Source: an uncultured Clostridium sp. (GTDB lineage: Bacteria > Bacillota > Clostridia > Lachnospirales > Lachnospiraceae). Taken from it: DNA of 64,000 bases. The stretch is taken from assembly GCA_947178445.1 (NCBI GenBank), contig CAMWYJ010000003.1, positions 62,001-126,000 of the forward strand, given 5' to 3'. Numbering within the stretch: the first letter of the stretch is position 1; each line of letters begins with the position of its first letter. The notes below the pieces were generated by a model that worked only from the letters and a program-made list of their open reading frames with translations, had not been told where the DNA came from and did not search any database. Positions 1-9,833 of the stretch are shown here, piece after piece. Both the position numbers and the translations under genes were made by a program.

Positions 1-1989
1 CAGCAGCACTTGATTTAGCCGCAACTGATCACAATAAATATACTCGTTTGAAATATTCTCAGTATCAAAATATAATTCAAGCTGTTTTGCACGAATATCC
101 ACCTGTACGATATTGTACAATCCATATAAAATATCTAATAAACTGCACGGTTTATCTTCTAATTGTATTTTACCACTTTCAATGCGGCTCATATCTAAAA
201 TATCATTAATCAAATGCAGTAAATGCTTCCCCGATGCATTAATCTTCTCCAGATATTCCTTAACCTGTTCCTTACAATCTAAATGCTCACTCGCCAAATT
301 CGTAAAACCGACAATTGCATTCATTGGGGTACGGATATCATGAGACATATTAGACAGAAATGTACTTTTTGCTTTATTGGCCTTTTGGGCTTGCAGCAGT
401 GCCTCCTCTAACATACGCTTCTTTTCCATTTCATCCCGGATTTCCTCATCCACACTGCGGATTCCTATAACAACACCCTGGTTTCCATCCCATTTTCCTA
501 CATATACCGCTTTCATTTGAAAGTATTTTATCTCACCATCGTGAACCACACGATAATTAATATGATATATCCTTTTTTCTGTCAATTCTTGTCTCAGTCT
601 GTCCTGTGTAAAAGCCTCCCTCATCATTTGCTGATCATCCAAATGAACACAGCTCTCAATATAACGACCAATACTTTCCTCTAATAGAATATCTCCAGAA
701 AACACAGATTCGATTACATGGTTTCTATAATTTTCCATACGAAGTGTGTTTCCCATGCCCGTTTCAAGATCAAAAAAGCAAACAATGTTATAATCTATAC
801 CCAACGCCTGAATCAATTCCATCTGACGTTTTTCTCTCTTCATCCTCTCCTTTTTTTCCTGAACCTTCTGTGTTGTACAATCTAAAAGAAAACGCTGATA
901 ATACAATTCTCCATTTTCTCTTAAAAGTTTTACGTTGCCCATTACATAAAGGATTTCTCCATCTGGATGCTGCACACGGTACTCCACACTGACACTATCC
1001 CCTTCTTCTTTCAGTTTTTTGATACTTGCCCGAAGCTTTTCCTTATCTTCGTCCATAACAGATGGAGCAACCATATCAAATCCCGGTCTTGTCATTTCTT
1101 CCTGAGACTCATATCCCAAAATCTTTAACGCTGCTTTATTAATACTGATAATACGGGAACCGTCTATTGTATGGCACAACATACCACAATCCATAGTAGA
1201 AAAAATAGTTTCTAAGGTACGGTTTTTTTCAATTATTTCCTGCTCATAGGCGCGCTCCTTCGTTATATCAATTGCTACACCCACCGTTCCCATTACACTT
1301 CCATCCAGATTATATAATGGCGATTTATATGTTGTAAGTAACTTTATACCCTCTCCGTTTTTCACCTCTTCCTCAGATATACAAGTCTGTTGCTTACGCA
1401 TAACCTCCTGTTCAGATTCTATACACACAGGATCGTCATATTCAGCATCCCAAATATAAGCATGTTTACGTCCTTCTACCTGCTCCTTCGTTTTATTGAC
1501 GGTTTTGCAGAAGCTATCATTCACTATTTCATGTACTCCGTTTTTGTCTTTATACCAGATAAGATTCGGAATATTATTAATCGTAGCCTCCCAAAAATGA
1601 TTCGTCTGCCAAAAGTCCTTACTCATCTTATATGTCTGCTGCCATCTCAAAAAACGGAATTTTATTTCCTCGTCTGACATCGGCATTGTCCAAACATCTT
1701 TTATTTGAGATAAGTCCTTTGCAAGCCCCACAATCTGTTCCTGACTCGCAAGCAGAATACATTCCGCATCACCGCTCTTGCCCGCAACTGCCGTTTGGAT
1801 TGCTGCCTCTCCATCTAAATCGGATAAATCAACCAAAATCACATCTGCCTTAGCCAACAACCCTTCTTCAAATTTGGATCCTTCCCAAAATTCATGTGTA
1901 AAATTCTCAAGTGGAGACATTTCTTTTATTACATTAAATGCCTTGCAGCAAGCACCTATCAAATAAAAATGAATATGACAATGATACAC
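1..1989 (-). CDS. PAS-containing sensor histidine kinase, 3' end cut by window edge
   Basis: The reading frame runs open to the left edge, so the C-terminus is missing. The start is a GTG at 1989 preceded by an AAGGGGGGAT ribosome binding site; the ATG two bases upstream hits a stop after ten codons. Residues 1-125 resemble a degenerate receiver (VILVDLSD). Three PAS-like segments follow at about 131-250, 258-375 and 390-520. The HisKA dimerisation helix carries the phosphoacceptor His550 in SHDIRTPMNAIVGF. The frame then enters the ATPase domain at its N box (RLNQVLL). No membrane segments are seen, so it is probably a cytoplasmic sensor, and proteins of this shape often end in receiver domains. 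The signal sensed cannot be told from sequence. Confidence 0.9.
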   Translation of the reverse strand, partial: MYHCHIHFYLIGACCKAFNVIKEMSPLENFTHEFWEGSKFEEGLLAKADVILVDLSDLDGEAAIQTAVAGKSGDAECILLASQEQIVGLAKDLSQIKDVWTMPMSDEEIKFRFLRWQQTYKMSKDFWQTNHFWEATINNIPNLIWYKDKNGVHEIVNDSFCKTVNKTKEQVEGRKHAYIWDAEYDDPVCIESEQEVMRKQQTCISEEEVKNGEGIKLLTTYKSPLYNLDGSVMGTVGVAIDITKERAYEQEIIEKNRTLETIFSTMDCGMLCHTIDGSRIISINKAALKILGYESQEEMTRPGFDMVAPSVMDEDKEKLRASIKKLKEEGDSVSVEYRVQHPDGEILYVMGNVKLLRENGELYYQRFLLDCTTQKVQEKKERMKREKRQMELIQALGIDYNIVCFFDLETGMGNTLRMENYRNHVIESVFSGDILLEESIGRYIESCVHLDDQQMMREAFTQDRLRQELTEKRIYHINYRVVHDGEIKYFQMKAVYVGKWDGNQGVVIGIRSVDEEIRDEMEKKRMLEEALLQAQKANKAKSTFLSNMSHDIRTPMNAIVGFTNLASEHLDCKEQVKEYLEKINASGKHLLHLINDILDMSRIESGKIQLEDKPCSLLDILYGLYNIVQVDIRAKQLELYFDTENISNEYIYCDQLRLNQVLL

Positions 1990-2120
1990 ATCTATCCCCC
2001 CTTACACTTTATCATTTATATGCACAATAATAATTGTATTTATCCAATCCATTTTAATTAATTTTCACCTTAATCATATTCACAACACCTTCGACTATTT
2101 TTCAATCACCTGCCATCTAT

Positions 2121-2196
2121 TATAACATATGTCACCGATTTTTGGAGAAAATTGATGACCTGCTTGCGCATCAGCGCAATTCATTATAACACATGT
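2121..2196. repeat. Dispersed repeat family A, copy 1
   Basis: About 75 bases reading TATAACATATGTCACC, a hairpin built on ATTTTTGGAGAAAAT, GATGACCTGC, a second hairpin TTGCGC-ATCA-GCGCAA, and CATTATAACA. Closely similar copies lie at 35909-35979 and, more diverged, at 14971-15049. The rest of the 367-base gap 1990-2356 holds only two hairpins (2269-2298 and 2303-2338) and no convincing gene. Confidence 0.75.
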
Positions 2197-2302
2197 CTTC
2201 TGTCCCAACACAAATCACTTCGCCCGAAAAGTTAAAATAGCACTAGTCATTTAGCAGCTAATTTCTGAATCCTGCTGCAGACCAATTTTCAGCAGGATGA
2301 AA

Positions 2303-2338
2303 AAGAATAGATAGGACATCTACATCCTATCTATTCTT
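2303..2338 (-). terminator. Intrinsic terminator of fucO
   Basis: A perfect 14-base-pair stem (AAGAATAGATAGGA with its complement) with an 8-base loop is followed on the minus strand by TTCTTTTTC. It begins 19 bases after the fucO stop. A second hairpin lies just beyond at 2269-2298 (ATCCTGCTG/CAGCAGGAT) but has no U tract. Confidence 0.85.
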
Positions 2339-2356
2339 ACTATCTTTATCCTGACA

Positions 2357-3505
2357 TCATAACAGCGACTTATAAAGTGCTGTAATATCCTCAATATTGG
2401 TATCCTTTGGATTACCCGGACGGCATGCATCATCATATGCTGACTGTGCAAGGAACGGAATATCCTCTTCCTTAACAATCTCTTTTAAATCTGCCGGAAT
2501 TCCAACATCCACGGACAGCTGCTTCACTGCATCAATTGCTGCCTTTCTTGCATCCTCAATACTCATTGCATCAACACCCTCTACACCCATTGCCTTTGCA
2601 ATATCACGGTATTTCTCGCCGGTCGCCGGTGCATTATATTCCATAACAGTTGGAAGAATAATTGCATTTGCAACACCATGCGGTGTATCATAAAGCGCTC
2701 CCAATGGATGTGCCATGGAATGAACGAGTCCAAGACCTACATTTGAAAATCCCATACCAGCTATATACTGTCCAAGTGCCATTCCTTCCCGGCCTTCCTT
2801 CGTATTCTCTACTGCTCCACGAAGATTCTTTGCAATAATCTCAATTGCCTTTAAATGGAACATATCTGACATTTCCCATGCGCCAAGTGTAATATATCCC
2901 TCAATCGCATGTGTCAAAGCATCCATACCGGTTGCAGCGGTAAGCCCTTTTGGCATAGAGCTCATCATATCCGGATCAACTACTGCCACCACTGGAATAT
3001 CGTGTACATCTACACATACCATTTTACGGTTTTTCTCTGCATCGGTAATTACATAATTGATGGTAACTTCTGCTGCTGTACCTGCTGTAGTAGGAACTGC
3101 AATGATTGGAACACATTTATTCTTTGTTGGTGCAACCCCCTCTAAGCTTCGAATATCTGCAAACTCTGGATTCTTTATCACAATACCAATCGCTTTTGCA
3201 GTATCCATAGAGGAACCCCCACCAATCGCTACAATACAGTCTGCACCAGATTTCTTAAATGCCTCCACACCTGTCTGTACATTCTCAATTGTCGGATTTG
3301 GTTTAATATTCGAATATATCTCATACGGAATCTTTGCATTATCTAATACATCCGTAACCTTTTTCGTAACCTCAAACTTGATAAGATCCGGATCAGAACA
3401 GACAAATGCCTTCTGAAATCCTCTCCCTGTTATCTCCTCTGCAATTGCTAAAATCGCTCCTGCTCCGTGGTAACTTGTTTCATTCAATACAAATCTGTTT
3501 GCCAT
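2357..3505 (-). CDS. fucO: Lactaldehyde reductase (propanediol oxidoreductase), iron-dependent alcohol dehydrogenase
   Basis: A 382-residue group III alcohol dehydrogenase, the same length as E. coli FucO and colinear with it from MANRFVLNET through the C-terminus. It interconverts L-lactaldehyde and 1,2-propanediol with NADH, the redox-balancing step of fucose or rhamnose fermentation. Visible hallmarks are the GGGSSMDTAK nucleotide-binding loop, the family stretch PTTAGTAAEVTINYVITD, and metal ligands in DALTHAIEGY and LVHSMAHPLGALYDTPHG. The start at 3505 is chosen because GGAGGTACTATATTT precedes it and homologues begin there; the frame is open another 30 codons upstream without a good ribosome binding site. 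No other fucose or rhamnose gene is adjacent. An unstudied relative acting on another small alcohol is possible. Confidence 0.9.
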   Translation of the reverse strand: MANRFVLNETSYHGAGAILAIAEEITGRGFQKAFVCSDPDLIKFEVTKKVTDVLDNAKIPYEIYSNIKPNPTIENVQTGVEAFKKSGADCIVAIGGGSSMDTAKAIGIVIKNPEFADIRSLEGVAPTKNKCVPIIAVPTTAGTAAEVTINYVITDAEKNRKMVCVDVHDIPVVAVVDPDMMSSMPKGLTAATGMDALTHAIEGYITLGAWEMSDMFHLKAIEIIAKNLRGAVENTKEGREGMALGQYIAGMGFSNVGLGLVHSMAHPLGALYDTPHGVANAIILPTVMEYNAPATGEKYRDIAKAMGVEGVDAMSIEDARKAAIDAVKQLSVDVGIPADLKEIVKEEDIPFLAQSAYDDACRPGNPKDTNIEDITALYKSLL

Positions 3506-3633
3506 AAATATAGTACCTCCTAAATACATTCTTGGGTGGCTTATGCCACACCACTCCTTTGCAAGGGCACATAAACACACCCTTACATCACCCATAGAAT
3601 CTCCCGCAAAACACTGATATGATTTTTCTTACA

Positions 3634-4233
3634 TTAGTGTAGCGCCTTGTCTATATATGCAATCAACATCTCTAAGGTCTTTTCCACTCCTAATGTAGAG
3701 CTGTTGATACAAATATCATAGCTTCTGGAATCTCCCCATTTTCCATCTGCATAAAAGTTATGATATGTTTTTCGCATCTTATCTTCTTTCCGCATAAGGC
3801 TAAGCGCTGCCTTCTCATCCAACTCATATTTTTTCATAACACGCTGGCACTTTTTATCCGTATCTCCCAAAATAAAAATACTTATCATATTGGGATTATC
3901 CCTCAATACATACTCTGCACATCTTCCAACAATCACAAAAGACTGCTTTTCCTTGTCTCCCTTTAGCCGGATAAAATTAAAAATATGGTTTGCCACAGTC
4001 TGTTCTAACGGCAGGTTTGCGCCATCCATCATTATTGGGTAAAAAATCGGGCTTACCGGCTTCTCATCAAAAAATTTTGCTACCTCAGCACTGATTGATT
4101 CATTTTCTTCAATATGTTCAAAGATCTCCTTGTCAAAAAGCGGAATATCATAATGCTTTGCCAGGCCTTCGGCAATCTCATGTCCCCCACTGCCAAATTC
4201 TCTGCCGACTGAAATAATAATCTGTTTTTCCAT
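3634..4233 (-). CDS. Cytidylate kinase-like family protein
   Basis: A 199-residue protein beginning IIISVGREFGSGGHEIAEGL, where GREFGSGG takes the place of a P-loop and marks the cytidylate-kinase-2-like family. Homologues are annotated as CMP/dCMP kinase-like, but this group differs from Cmk and its substrate is not established. A lid-like basic stretch (RKEDKMRKTYHNFY) and the conserved C-terminal SRSYDICINSS segment are present. The ATG has an AAGGAAGGTATGACTT ribosome binding site. It is a separate unit from fucO, with a candidate extended -10 promoter at 4294-4302. Confidence 0.8.
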   Translation of the reverse strand: MEKQIIISVGREFGSGGHEIAEGLAKHYDIPLFDKEIFEHIEENESISAEVAKFFDEKPVSPIFYPIMMDGANLPLEQTVANHIFNFIRLKGDKEKQSFVIVGRCAEYVLRDNPNMISIFILGDTDKKCQRVMKKYELDEKAALSLMRKEDKMRKTYHNFYADGKWGDSRSYDICINSSTLGVEKTLEMLIAYIDKALH

Positions 4234-4293
4234 AAGTCATACCTTCCTTCTTTGCCTGCTAGCAGTCTCAATAATTGTTTGCTTGCTAGAATT

Positions 4294-4302
4294 ATTATAG
4301 CA
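4294..4302 (-). promoter_or_regulatory. Candidate extended -10 promoter for the cytidylate kinase-like gene
   Basis: On the minus strand TGC-TATAAT forms a consensus extended -10 element about 60 bases upstream of the ATG at 4233. The matching -35 region is weak, which is typical of extended -10 promoters. Start site not known. Confidence 0.4.
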
Positions 4303-4375
4303 TAATTTGTACAAAACAGAAAGCAAAATGTAATTATTTTTACGCATTTTCAACAAAAATGGAACTCTGAAATTT

Positions 4376-5698
4376 TCATGATTTCTTCACAAGTGATTTA
4401 GATTCCATGTAATAACGTTTTTCATTCGCTTCACCCATGGAAAAGGTCTTCCTTGGCAAAACTCCGTCTACTATAACCCCCTTAAACAAATCTTCTTTAT
4501 TGATCTCTGGCAGTAAAAAGCCCATATTGCCACTTTGCGAGCCAAGAGCCTCCACCACATCCCTGCCATGGATATAATCAATCCTGCATTCCTTATGCCT
4601 GCTTAAAAATTCGTCCAGAAAGTTCTGTAATGTTGCCACTGCAATTCCCCATGCAGGCTGACTCACTTTAATCGTTCCAGCACCGTTTTTATCAAAAAAA
4701 GCAAAACAGTGCACTTTCTCATCGGCATATGGTTCAACAAACACACCATCTTCCACAACAAACTCACAGTCCCTTGCTTCATAATAAGTCTTCGCTTCTC
4801 TTAACAATTCTGCTTTATTTACATCAAACATCACGCGGTGAATCGGTTCTATTTCCAGGCTCTCATCCTGCACATTTACAACCTCGCAAAGACAGAATCT
4901 TGCCGGATGGTCTACCATTTCCTCCTGTGACAAACCCTGCTTAATATTCTCCCACGCTGCCTTTGCAGTAGCCATGGAATGGTTGCCATCACCCACTGCC
5001 AGGTTAAGAAGTGGATACTCCTTCTTTAAGTTATATTTTTCTTTAAACGCATCTGGATCGGCAAGCTTTTCAATAAGCTTTATAATCTGTTCCGTCTCCT
5101 CCCCTTTTGGGATAAACCACCCGGTAATATGTCCTCCTTTTTGCATAAGATCAGTATCATATATCTTTTTGAAATTATCCTTTTTTGCCATCAAAGGCTC
5201 GATTACTGTATGCCCAGGATCATCAATCAGCAGCATAATATGTGGCAGCTCTAAAGCAGCAGTCTGCCGTACCCGCAAACGTGGCGGAATACGCTCCTCC
5301 ACCGTCATCTCCGTAGGACGTATCAGGGAATGTGACCCCTTCTTATATTCGTAGGTTTCTAAGTCAATCTCCACCACCAGTCCAAAACGCGAAAATTCCT
5401 TACCATAACTTCGCTCTACTAATACAAATGCCTCTGGCATTTCCTGCAGGGTTCCATCTTTCATATACTGCTTCATCGTGTCGTGAATTTTGTCAACACG
5501 CTGTTTTTCGTCCTCGCCTTCTAAATATACCTCTGGAAGAATCAATCTCAAGGTCGACGGTACATTTCCAACCGTTTTTTCTGTTTCCTGCCAGTATTCC
5601 GGCTGAGATGTATACTGGTCACAGGCAATCACAGACCATTTATATAAGTCTGTTCCCTCTTTGGGCATCATAATCTTTGGCACATGTAAACAATTCAT
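4376..5698 (-). CDS. DUF1015 family protein
   Basis: A 440-residue soluble protein. The N-terminus contains KWSVIACDQYTSQPEYW, and the middle contains LNLAVGDGNHSMATAK; both are hallmarks of DUF1015, a family widespread in Clostridia. The GDGNHS motif resembles a cofactor or nucleotide-binding loop, but no reaction has been shown for the family to my knowledge. In many Clostridia relatives sit beside serine biosynthesis genes; here the neighbours are a kinase-like gene and an EAL protein, so context gives no clue. It ends 142 bases upstream of the next gene and is probably monocistronic. Confidence 0.85.
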   Translation of the reverse strand: MNCLHVPKIMMPKEGTDLYKWSVIACDQYTSQPEYWQETEKTVGNVPSTLRLILPEVYLEGEDEKQRVDKIHDTMKQYMKDGTLQEMPEAFVLVERSYGKEFSRFGLVVEIDLETYEYKKGSHSLIRPTEMTVEERIPPRLRVRQTAALELPHIMLLIDDPGHTVIEPLMAKKDNFKKIYDTDLMQKGGHITGWFIPKGEETEQIIKLIEKLADPDAFKEKYNLKKEYPLLNLAVGDGNHSMATAKAAWENIKQGLSQEEMVDHPARFCLCEVVNVQDESLEIEPIHRVMFDVNKAELLREAKTYYEARDCEFVVEDGVFVEPYADEKVHCFAFFDKNGAGTIKVSQPAWGIAVATLQNFLDEFLSRHKECRIDYIHGRDVVEALGSQSGNMGFLLPEINKEDLFKGVIVDGVLPRKTFSMGEANEKRYYMESKSLVKKS

Positions 5699-5912
5699 CT
5701 TTTATCTCCTTCCAAACGAATGGATCATTATGTTATTTATTTGCTATATCAAGCAACTTTTTCTTATCACAGACAACATATCAGGTTCCGCTATTCTCTG
5801 ATTATAATAATATTTTCCCATCTTTGTACGGAAAATCCTGTCATACATTGTCTGCATTGCGGTTTTACTCATTGCATCCTCATAGACATTAACAAAAACA
5901 GCCTCCTTTGTC

Positions 5913-7127
5913 CTAGTCAAGATTATGGCAAAGTGCTATCACCAACACATCATCTACAGATGGATGCTTCACAAAATAGTCTGTGGTTTCCACCCTGCGG
6001 TAAATACCGTCATCTCCCATCTGTCTTGTGACAACGCTGACAAACTTCTCACCTCGGTCATGTGCTGCCATCAAATTATCAATACGAAAGGTTTCCCTAA
6101 ACAGCTCCTGGTCTTCTGGATGCATCGTAGATGCACCATGGGCGATCAATTCCTCGAACACACCGGTAGAAGGGCAGGACTGCCTCGTAAAATTTTCATA
6201 TGCCATCATATAAAAACTGTTTCTTGTAAGATTCGAAAAAATCACCAGCGGATATCTGGTGAACACAGCATCCAACAATAGCTGCGTTGCACTGGAAGGC
6301 GCCTGCACCACTAAAATATCTTCCGGCTCCTCCACCTCTTCCCCTTTCTGGCAAAGCTTCATAAATTCCTTAGCCTCCATCGGCTTTGCAAATAAAAATC
6401 CCTGAATCAGCTTACAGGAACAAGTTCTAAGAAATCCTAACTGCTCTCTTGTTTCCACACCCTCTGCCACGGTTGTAAGCTTCAGTCTATGTGCAAAATT
6501 AAAGATACTCTCCAATACAATACGTTCCTTTTCATCTTCACAATTCCGGCTAAGTAAGGATTTGTCAATTTTTAACACATCCACGGAAATATCCTTCACA
6601 AAGCTTAAGGAAGACAGACCGCTTCCAAAATCATCTATTGCAACCTTAAATCCCTGAGCCCTGATTTCTTGAATCCATCCAGCTATCTTTTCCTCCTGTC
6701 CGGAAAAAACGGATTCCGTAATCTCAACCTCAAGCTTTTTATGCGGTACACCATAAGAATCTACTATCTCACAGAGCTTTTTCACAAAATCTTCTTCCTT
6801 CACATGCTGCCTTGAAAAATTCACTGCAACAGGAACCGTATATATATTCTCCTCCTGCTGCTGTCTAAGGAATTTGCAGACCTCCTTTAACATATACCAG
6901 TCAAGTTCTGTAATCTCTGTTCCCTGCTCCATCTGCGGAATAAAACTTCCCGGCATGACAACGGAACCATCCTCCTTTATCCACCGTGTCAACGCCTCCG
7001 CACCGGCAAGTTTTCCAGTAAGTGCATCATACTGTGGCTGGTAATATACCTTTATTTCATGCTTTTCCATTGCGCAGAAAACCTCCTGACACAATTTCTC
7101 CCTTTTCTCCCCTGTTAAATTCTCCAT
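5913..7127 (-). CDS. Cyclic-di-GMP phosphodiesterase, EAL domain with C-terminal PAS-like domain
   Basis: A 404-residue protein that should hydrolyse c-di-GMP to pGpG. The EAL domain occupies about residues 10-260, and its catalytic set looks complete: E44 in the AEALTRW motif, N103, E135, the D165-D166 pair in the IDDFGSG loop, K187, E222 and Q242. Residues 275-404 form a PAS-like sensor domain (LVIFSNLTRNSFYMM). The order is EAL then sensor, the reverse of the usual arrangement. No GGDEF domain and no membrane segment are present, so it acts in the cytoplasm. The signal is unknown. The 214-base gap upstream of DUF1015 holds nothing I can identify. Confidence 0.9.
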   Translation of the reverse strand: MENLTGEKREKLCQEVFCAMEKHEIKVYYQPQYDALTGKLAGAEALTRWIKEDGSVVMPGSFIPQMEQGTEITELDWYMLKEVCKFLRQQQEENIYTVPVAVNFSRQHVKEEDFVKKLCEIVDSYGVPHKKLEVEITESVFSGQEEKIAGWIQEIRAQGFKVAIDDFGSGLSSLSFVKDISVDVLKIDKSLLSRNCEDEKERIVLESIFNFAHRLKLTTVAEGVETREQLGFLRTCSCKLIQGFLFAKPMEAKEFMKLCQKGEEVEEPEDILVVQAPSSATQLLLDAVFTRYPLVIFSNLTRNSFYMMAYENFTRQSCPSTGVFEELIAHGASTMHPEDQELFRETFRIDNLMAAHDRGEKFVSVVTRQMGDDGIYRRVETTDYFVKHPSVDDVLVIALCHNLD

Positions 7128-7209
7128 ATCTCTTACCTTCTTCCTTGATTTATATTCAGAATAAAAAATGCAAAACTCCCCTTTGAATGATTCAAAAAGG
7201 AAAAATATC

Positions 7210-7950
7210 CTAACGAACCTTCGATAAAAATTCCTTTAAACGCTGGTTTTTTGGATGTTCAAAGAATTCCCTCGGCTCACTATCCTCCTGTATATTCTTC
7301 TCATCAATAAAAAGTACCCTGGTCGCTACATCTCTTGCAAAACCCATCTCATGTGTTACCACAATCATAGTCATTCCATCCTTTGCCAGTTCCTTCATAA
7401 TCTCTAATACCTCTCCAACCATCTCCGGATCAAGAGCTGAGGTTGGTTCGTCAAAAAGAATAACATCCGGATTCATTGCCATTGTTCTTGCAATAGCGAT
7501 ACGCTGTTTCTGTCCCCCAGAAAGATTGCCCGGATAAGCATCCGCTTTATCAGAGAGACCAATTCTTCCAAGCAGTTCATCTGCCTTTTCTGCTGCAGTC
7601 TCTTTATCCATCACCTTAAGCTTTACCGGTGCCAGCATAATATTTTCCTTTACCGTCATATTCGGAAACAGATTAAACTGCTGAAATACCATACCAATCT
7701 TTTGGCGCACCTGATTCATATTTGTCTTTTTATCCATAATATCAGTGCCTTCAAAAATGATAGCACCAGATTCCGGCCGCTCTAACAGATTCAAAGAACG
7801 CAAAAATGTGGATTTACCACAACCGGAAGGACCTACAATGGCAATCACTTCCCCCTTACAAACCTCTGTGTTAATATGGTCCAACACGAGATGGTCCCCG
7901 TAAGACTTGCACAAATCTCTTATTTCAATCAACACTTCTCTATCTTGCAT
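7210..7950 (-). CDS. glnQ: Polar amino acid ABC transporter ATP-binding protein
   Basis: A 246-residue ABC ATPase of the GlnQ/HisP type that drives amino-acid uptake. Walker A is GPSGCGKST, the signature [17 protein letters not shown], Walker [15 protein letters not shown] and the switch histidine VTHEMGF. The start codon overlaps the end of the upstream binding-protein/permease gene by 11 bases, and AGGAGG lies inside that gene ten bases before the ATG, so the two are translationally coupled. The exact amino acid is not predictable; the symbol reflects the subfamily only. Confidence 0.9.
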   Translation of the reverse strand: MQDREVLIEIRDLCKSYGDHLVLDHINTEVCKGEVIAIVGPSGCGKSTFLRSLNLLERPESGAIIFEGTDIMDKKTNMNQVRQKIGMVFQQFNLFPNMTVKENIMLAPVKLKVMDKETAAEKADELLGRIGLSDKADAYPGNLSGGQKQRIAIARTMAMNPDVILFDEPTSALDPEMVGEVLEIMKELAKDGMTMIVVTHEMGFARDVATRVLFIDEKNIQEDSEPREFFEHPKNQRLKEFLSKVR

Positions 7951-9478
7951 CCCTCTTTAACCTCCTCTCTAAACGGCCGACCAATGCAGTTAATATCAAA
8001 ACAATCACCAGATATACCAATGCAACGGAACATAGCGGAAGCATCGCCTCATAGGTATTGCTTCTTATAATATCTCCCGCCTTTGTAAGATCAACTAAAC
8101 CAATATAACCGACAATCGAGCTTTCCTTTAACAATGCAATAAACTCATTACACATGGCTGGCAGCGCATTTTTTACAGCCTGTGGCATAATAATATGAAT
8201 CATGGTCTGCCCATAGGTAAATCCCAGGCTTCGTCCGGCCTCAAACTGACCAATTTCGATAGACATGATACCTGCTCTTACTGCTTCTGCCACATAGGCT
8301 CCAGAATTTAGTCCAAATGCAAGAACTGCCGCCACAAGAGGACTCACTTTTACACTGACAAACACTACATAGTACATAATAAGCAGCTGCACCATGACCG
8401 GAGTTCCACGAAACACCGTAAGATAGACTTTCGCTATCACATTTAAAACCCGGATCAAAATACTCTTTTCCTCATTGCGGTCATGTCCCACGCGGATAAT
8501 CGCCAGCACAAATCCAAGCAAAATCCCAAGAATTCCGGCACAGATCGTAATAATCAATGTATTTAACAAACCCTTTGGTATGTACTGCCATCTGTCCTGC
8601 TCGATAAATGTCTGTCGGAATTTTTCCATAAATGTCTGACTGCCTTTCGAGTTCCCTGATTTTACGATGATCACCTGTTTTGCAGTGGTATAAGAATCTG
8701 TAAAATCAATATTCTTTAAACGGTCCCCTGTCACAGTCATACCGGCAGCTCCAAAATCTGCTTTACCGGACTGTACAGCAATAATAATGGAATCAAACTC
8801 CATATCCGAAACCACAAGTTCTTTTCCAAGTTTATCTGCCACTGCCCGTGCCATATCTACGTCAATACCGACTGTTGTTCCATTTTCATAGTACTCATAA
8901 GGTGGAAAAGCGGCATTTGTTGCCATGGTAAGTGTTCCACTCCGTTCAATATTTTCCGGTGAAACATATGGGGACTTCCCAATGGTATCATCCCCAATAT
9001 AATTATCAATGATTGCCGCCAATGTTCCATCTTTCTTTAATTCGGTTAATGCATCATTAATTTGCGCTGTAAGTTCTGTATTCTCCTTTGCCACGCACAT
9101 GGCATATTCCTCTATCGCAAACTCCTCTTCCAAAATAGACAATTCAGAATTCTTGTTAATGTAGGCCTTTGCAGGCTGCTCGTCAATAATGACACAATCC
9201 ACCTTTCCCTGCTTTAGTGCCTGAACCGCATCAGCTCCCTTATTAAAACGGGTAATGACAGTTCCTGCTTCATCTCCTTCATAATCCGAAGCATAAATAT
9301 CCCCCGTAGTGCCAATCTGTACACCAATATTTACACCCTCCAAATCATCCACACAAGTTACTGCCGACATCACCTCCTGCTCATTTGAATCGCTGCCACA
9401 CCCAAAAAGCAGGCACATCATAAGAATCAGTAAGCCAGATAACAACAGCTTGCCCGGCTTTTTCTTTCTCTGTTTCAA
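7940..9478 (-). CDS. Amino acid ABC transporter binding protein-permease fusion with permuted binding domain
   Basis: A 512-residue protein starting with UUG (9478) behind GGGAG. Residues 1-27 are a lipoprotein signal (lipobox LLFGC, Cys27). Residues 42-165 match the second half of a family 3 solute-binding protein ([16 protein letters not shown] to [12 protein letters not shown]). Residues 180-275 match the first half ([18 protein letters not shown] to the end of [15 protein letters not shown]). The halves are thus in the opposite order to normal SBP_bac_3 proteins. Residues 300-505 form a HisM/GlnP-type permease with the EAA loop at 413-436. It pairs with the overlapping ATPase gene to make an importer with a tethered receptor. 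Overall identity is secure; whether the permuted domain binds ligand is inference. Confidence 0.88.
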   Translation of the reverse strand: MKQRKKKPGKLLLSGLLILMMCLLFGCGSDSNEQEVMSAVTCVDDLEGVNIGVQIGTTGDIYASDYEGDEAGTVITRFNKGADAVQALKQGKVDCVIIDEQPAKAYINKNSELSILEEEFAIEEYAMCVAKENTELTAQINDALTELKKDGTLAAIIDNYIGDDTIGKSPYVSPENIERSGTLTMATNAAFPPYEYYENGTTVGIDVDMARAVADKLGKELVVSDMEFDSIIIAVQSGKADFGAAGMTVTGDRLKNIDFTDSYTTAKQVIIVKSGNSKGSQTFMEKFRQTFIEQDRWQYIPKGLLNTLIITICAGILGILLGFVLAIIRVGHDRNEEKSILIRVLNVIAKVYLTVFRGTPVMVQLLIMYYVVFVSVKVSPLVAAVLAFGLNSGAYVAEAVRAGIMSIEIGQFEAGRSLGFTYGQTMIHIIMPQAVKNALPAMCNEFIALLKESSIVGYIGLVDLTKAGDIIRSNTYEAMLPLCSVALVYLVIVLILTALVGRLERRLKRDAR

Positions 9479-9773
9479 TGTTATTCTCCCTTCCTTTCCT
9501 TTTCAACTCATGTCTATCATCATACTTGATTTTTCAACTTTTCTCAATCTATAATTGCCGATTTCTTTTATTTTTTCTATTATGCTCCTCCGTGGATTCT
9601 GTTCAAAAGTATCTATATGATTAATTTTATTGATTTATTAAAGATAATGATGTCAACAAAAGAAAGTTTCAAAAATTCTGCATGGATAACAGAATCAAGT
9701 TATAATTTCGTGGAATACTTTACCACATATGGAATACTTTTTAAGCACATTTACGCTATTCCAGCAAAAGCAA
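9479..9773. other. Intergenic stretch with no recognised gene
   Basis: About 295 AT-rich bases upstream of the transporter operon. The reading frame at 9617-9829 on the plus strand has no ribosome binding site and runs into the terminator of the tRNA, so I do not call it. The promoter of the transporter should lie here, but no hexamer pair stands out. Confidence 0.5.
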
Positions 9774-9816
9774 AAGAACCGACAAGCCCCTTTAAAAAGA
9801 GGCTTTGTCGGTTCTT
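9774..9816 (-). terminator. Intrinsic terminator after tRNA-Gly
   Basis: A 15-base-pair stem (AAGAACCGACAAGCC with its complement, one bulged T) is followed on the minus strand by TTCTTTTGCTTTT. It lies 18 bases after the 3' end of the tRNA-Gly gene. Confidence 0.8.
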
Positions 9817-9833
9817 CTACGTTTTTTAGAAAA

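Noticed and set aside
9617..9829. Plus-strand frame of 70 codons beside tRNA-Gly
   Set aside because: No ribosome binding site, and its 3' half is the tRNA terminator hairpin.
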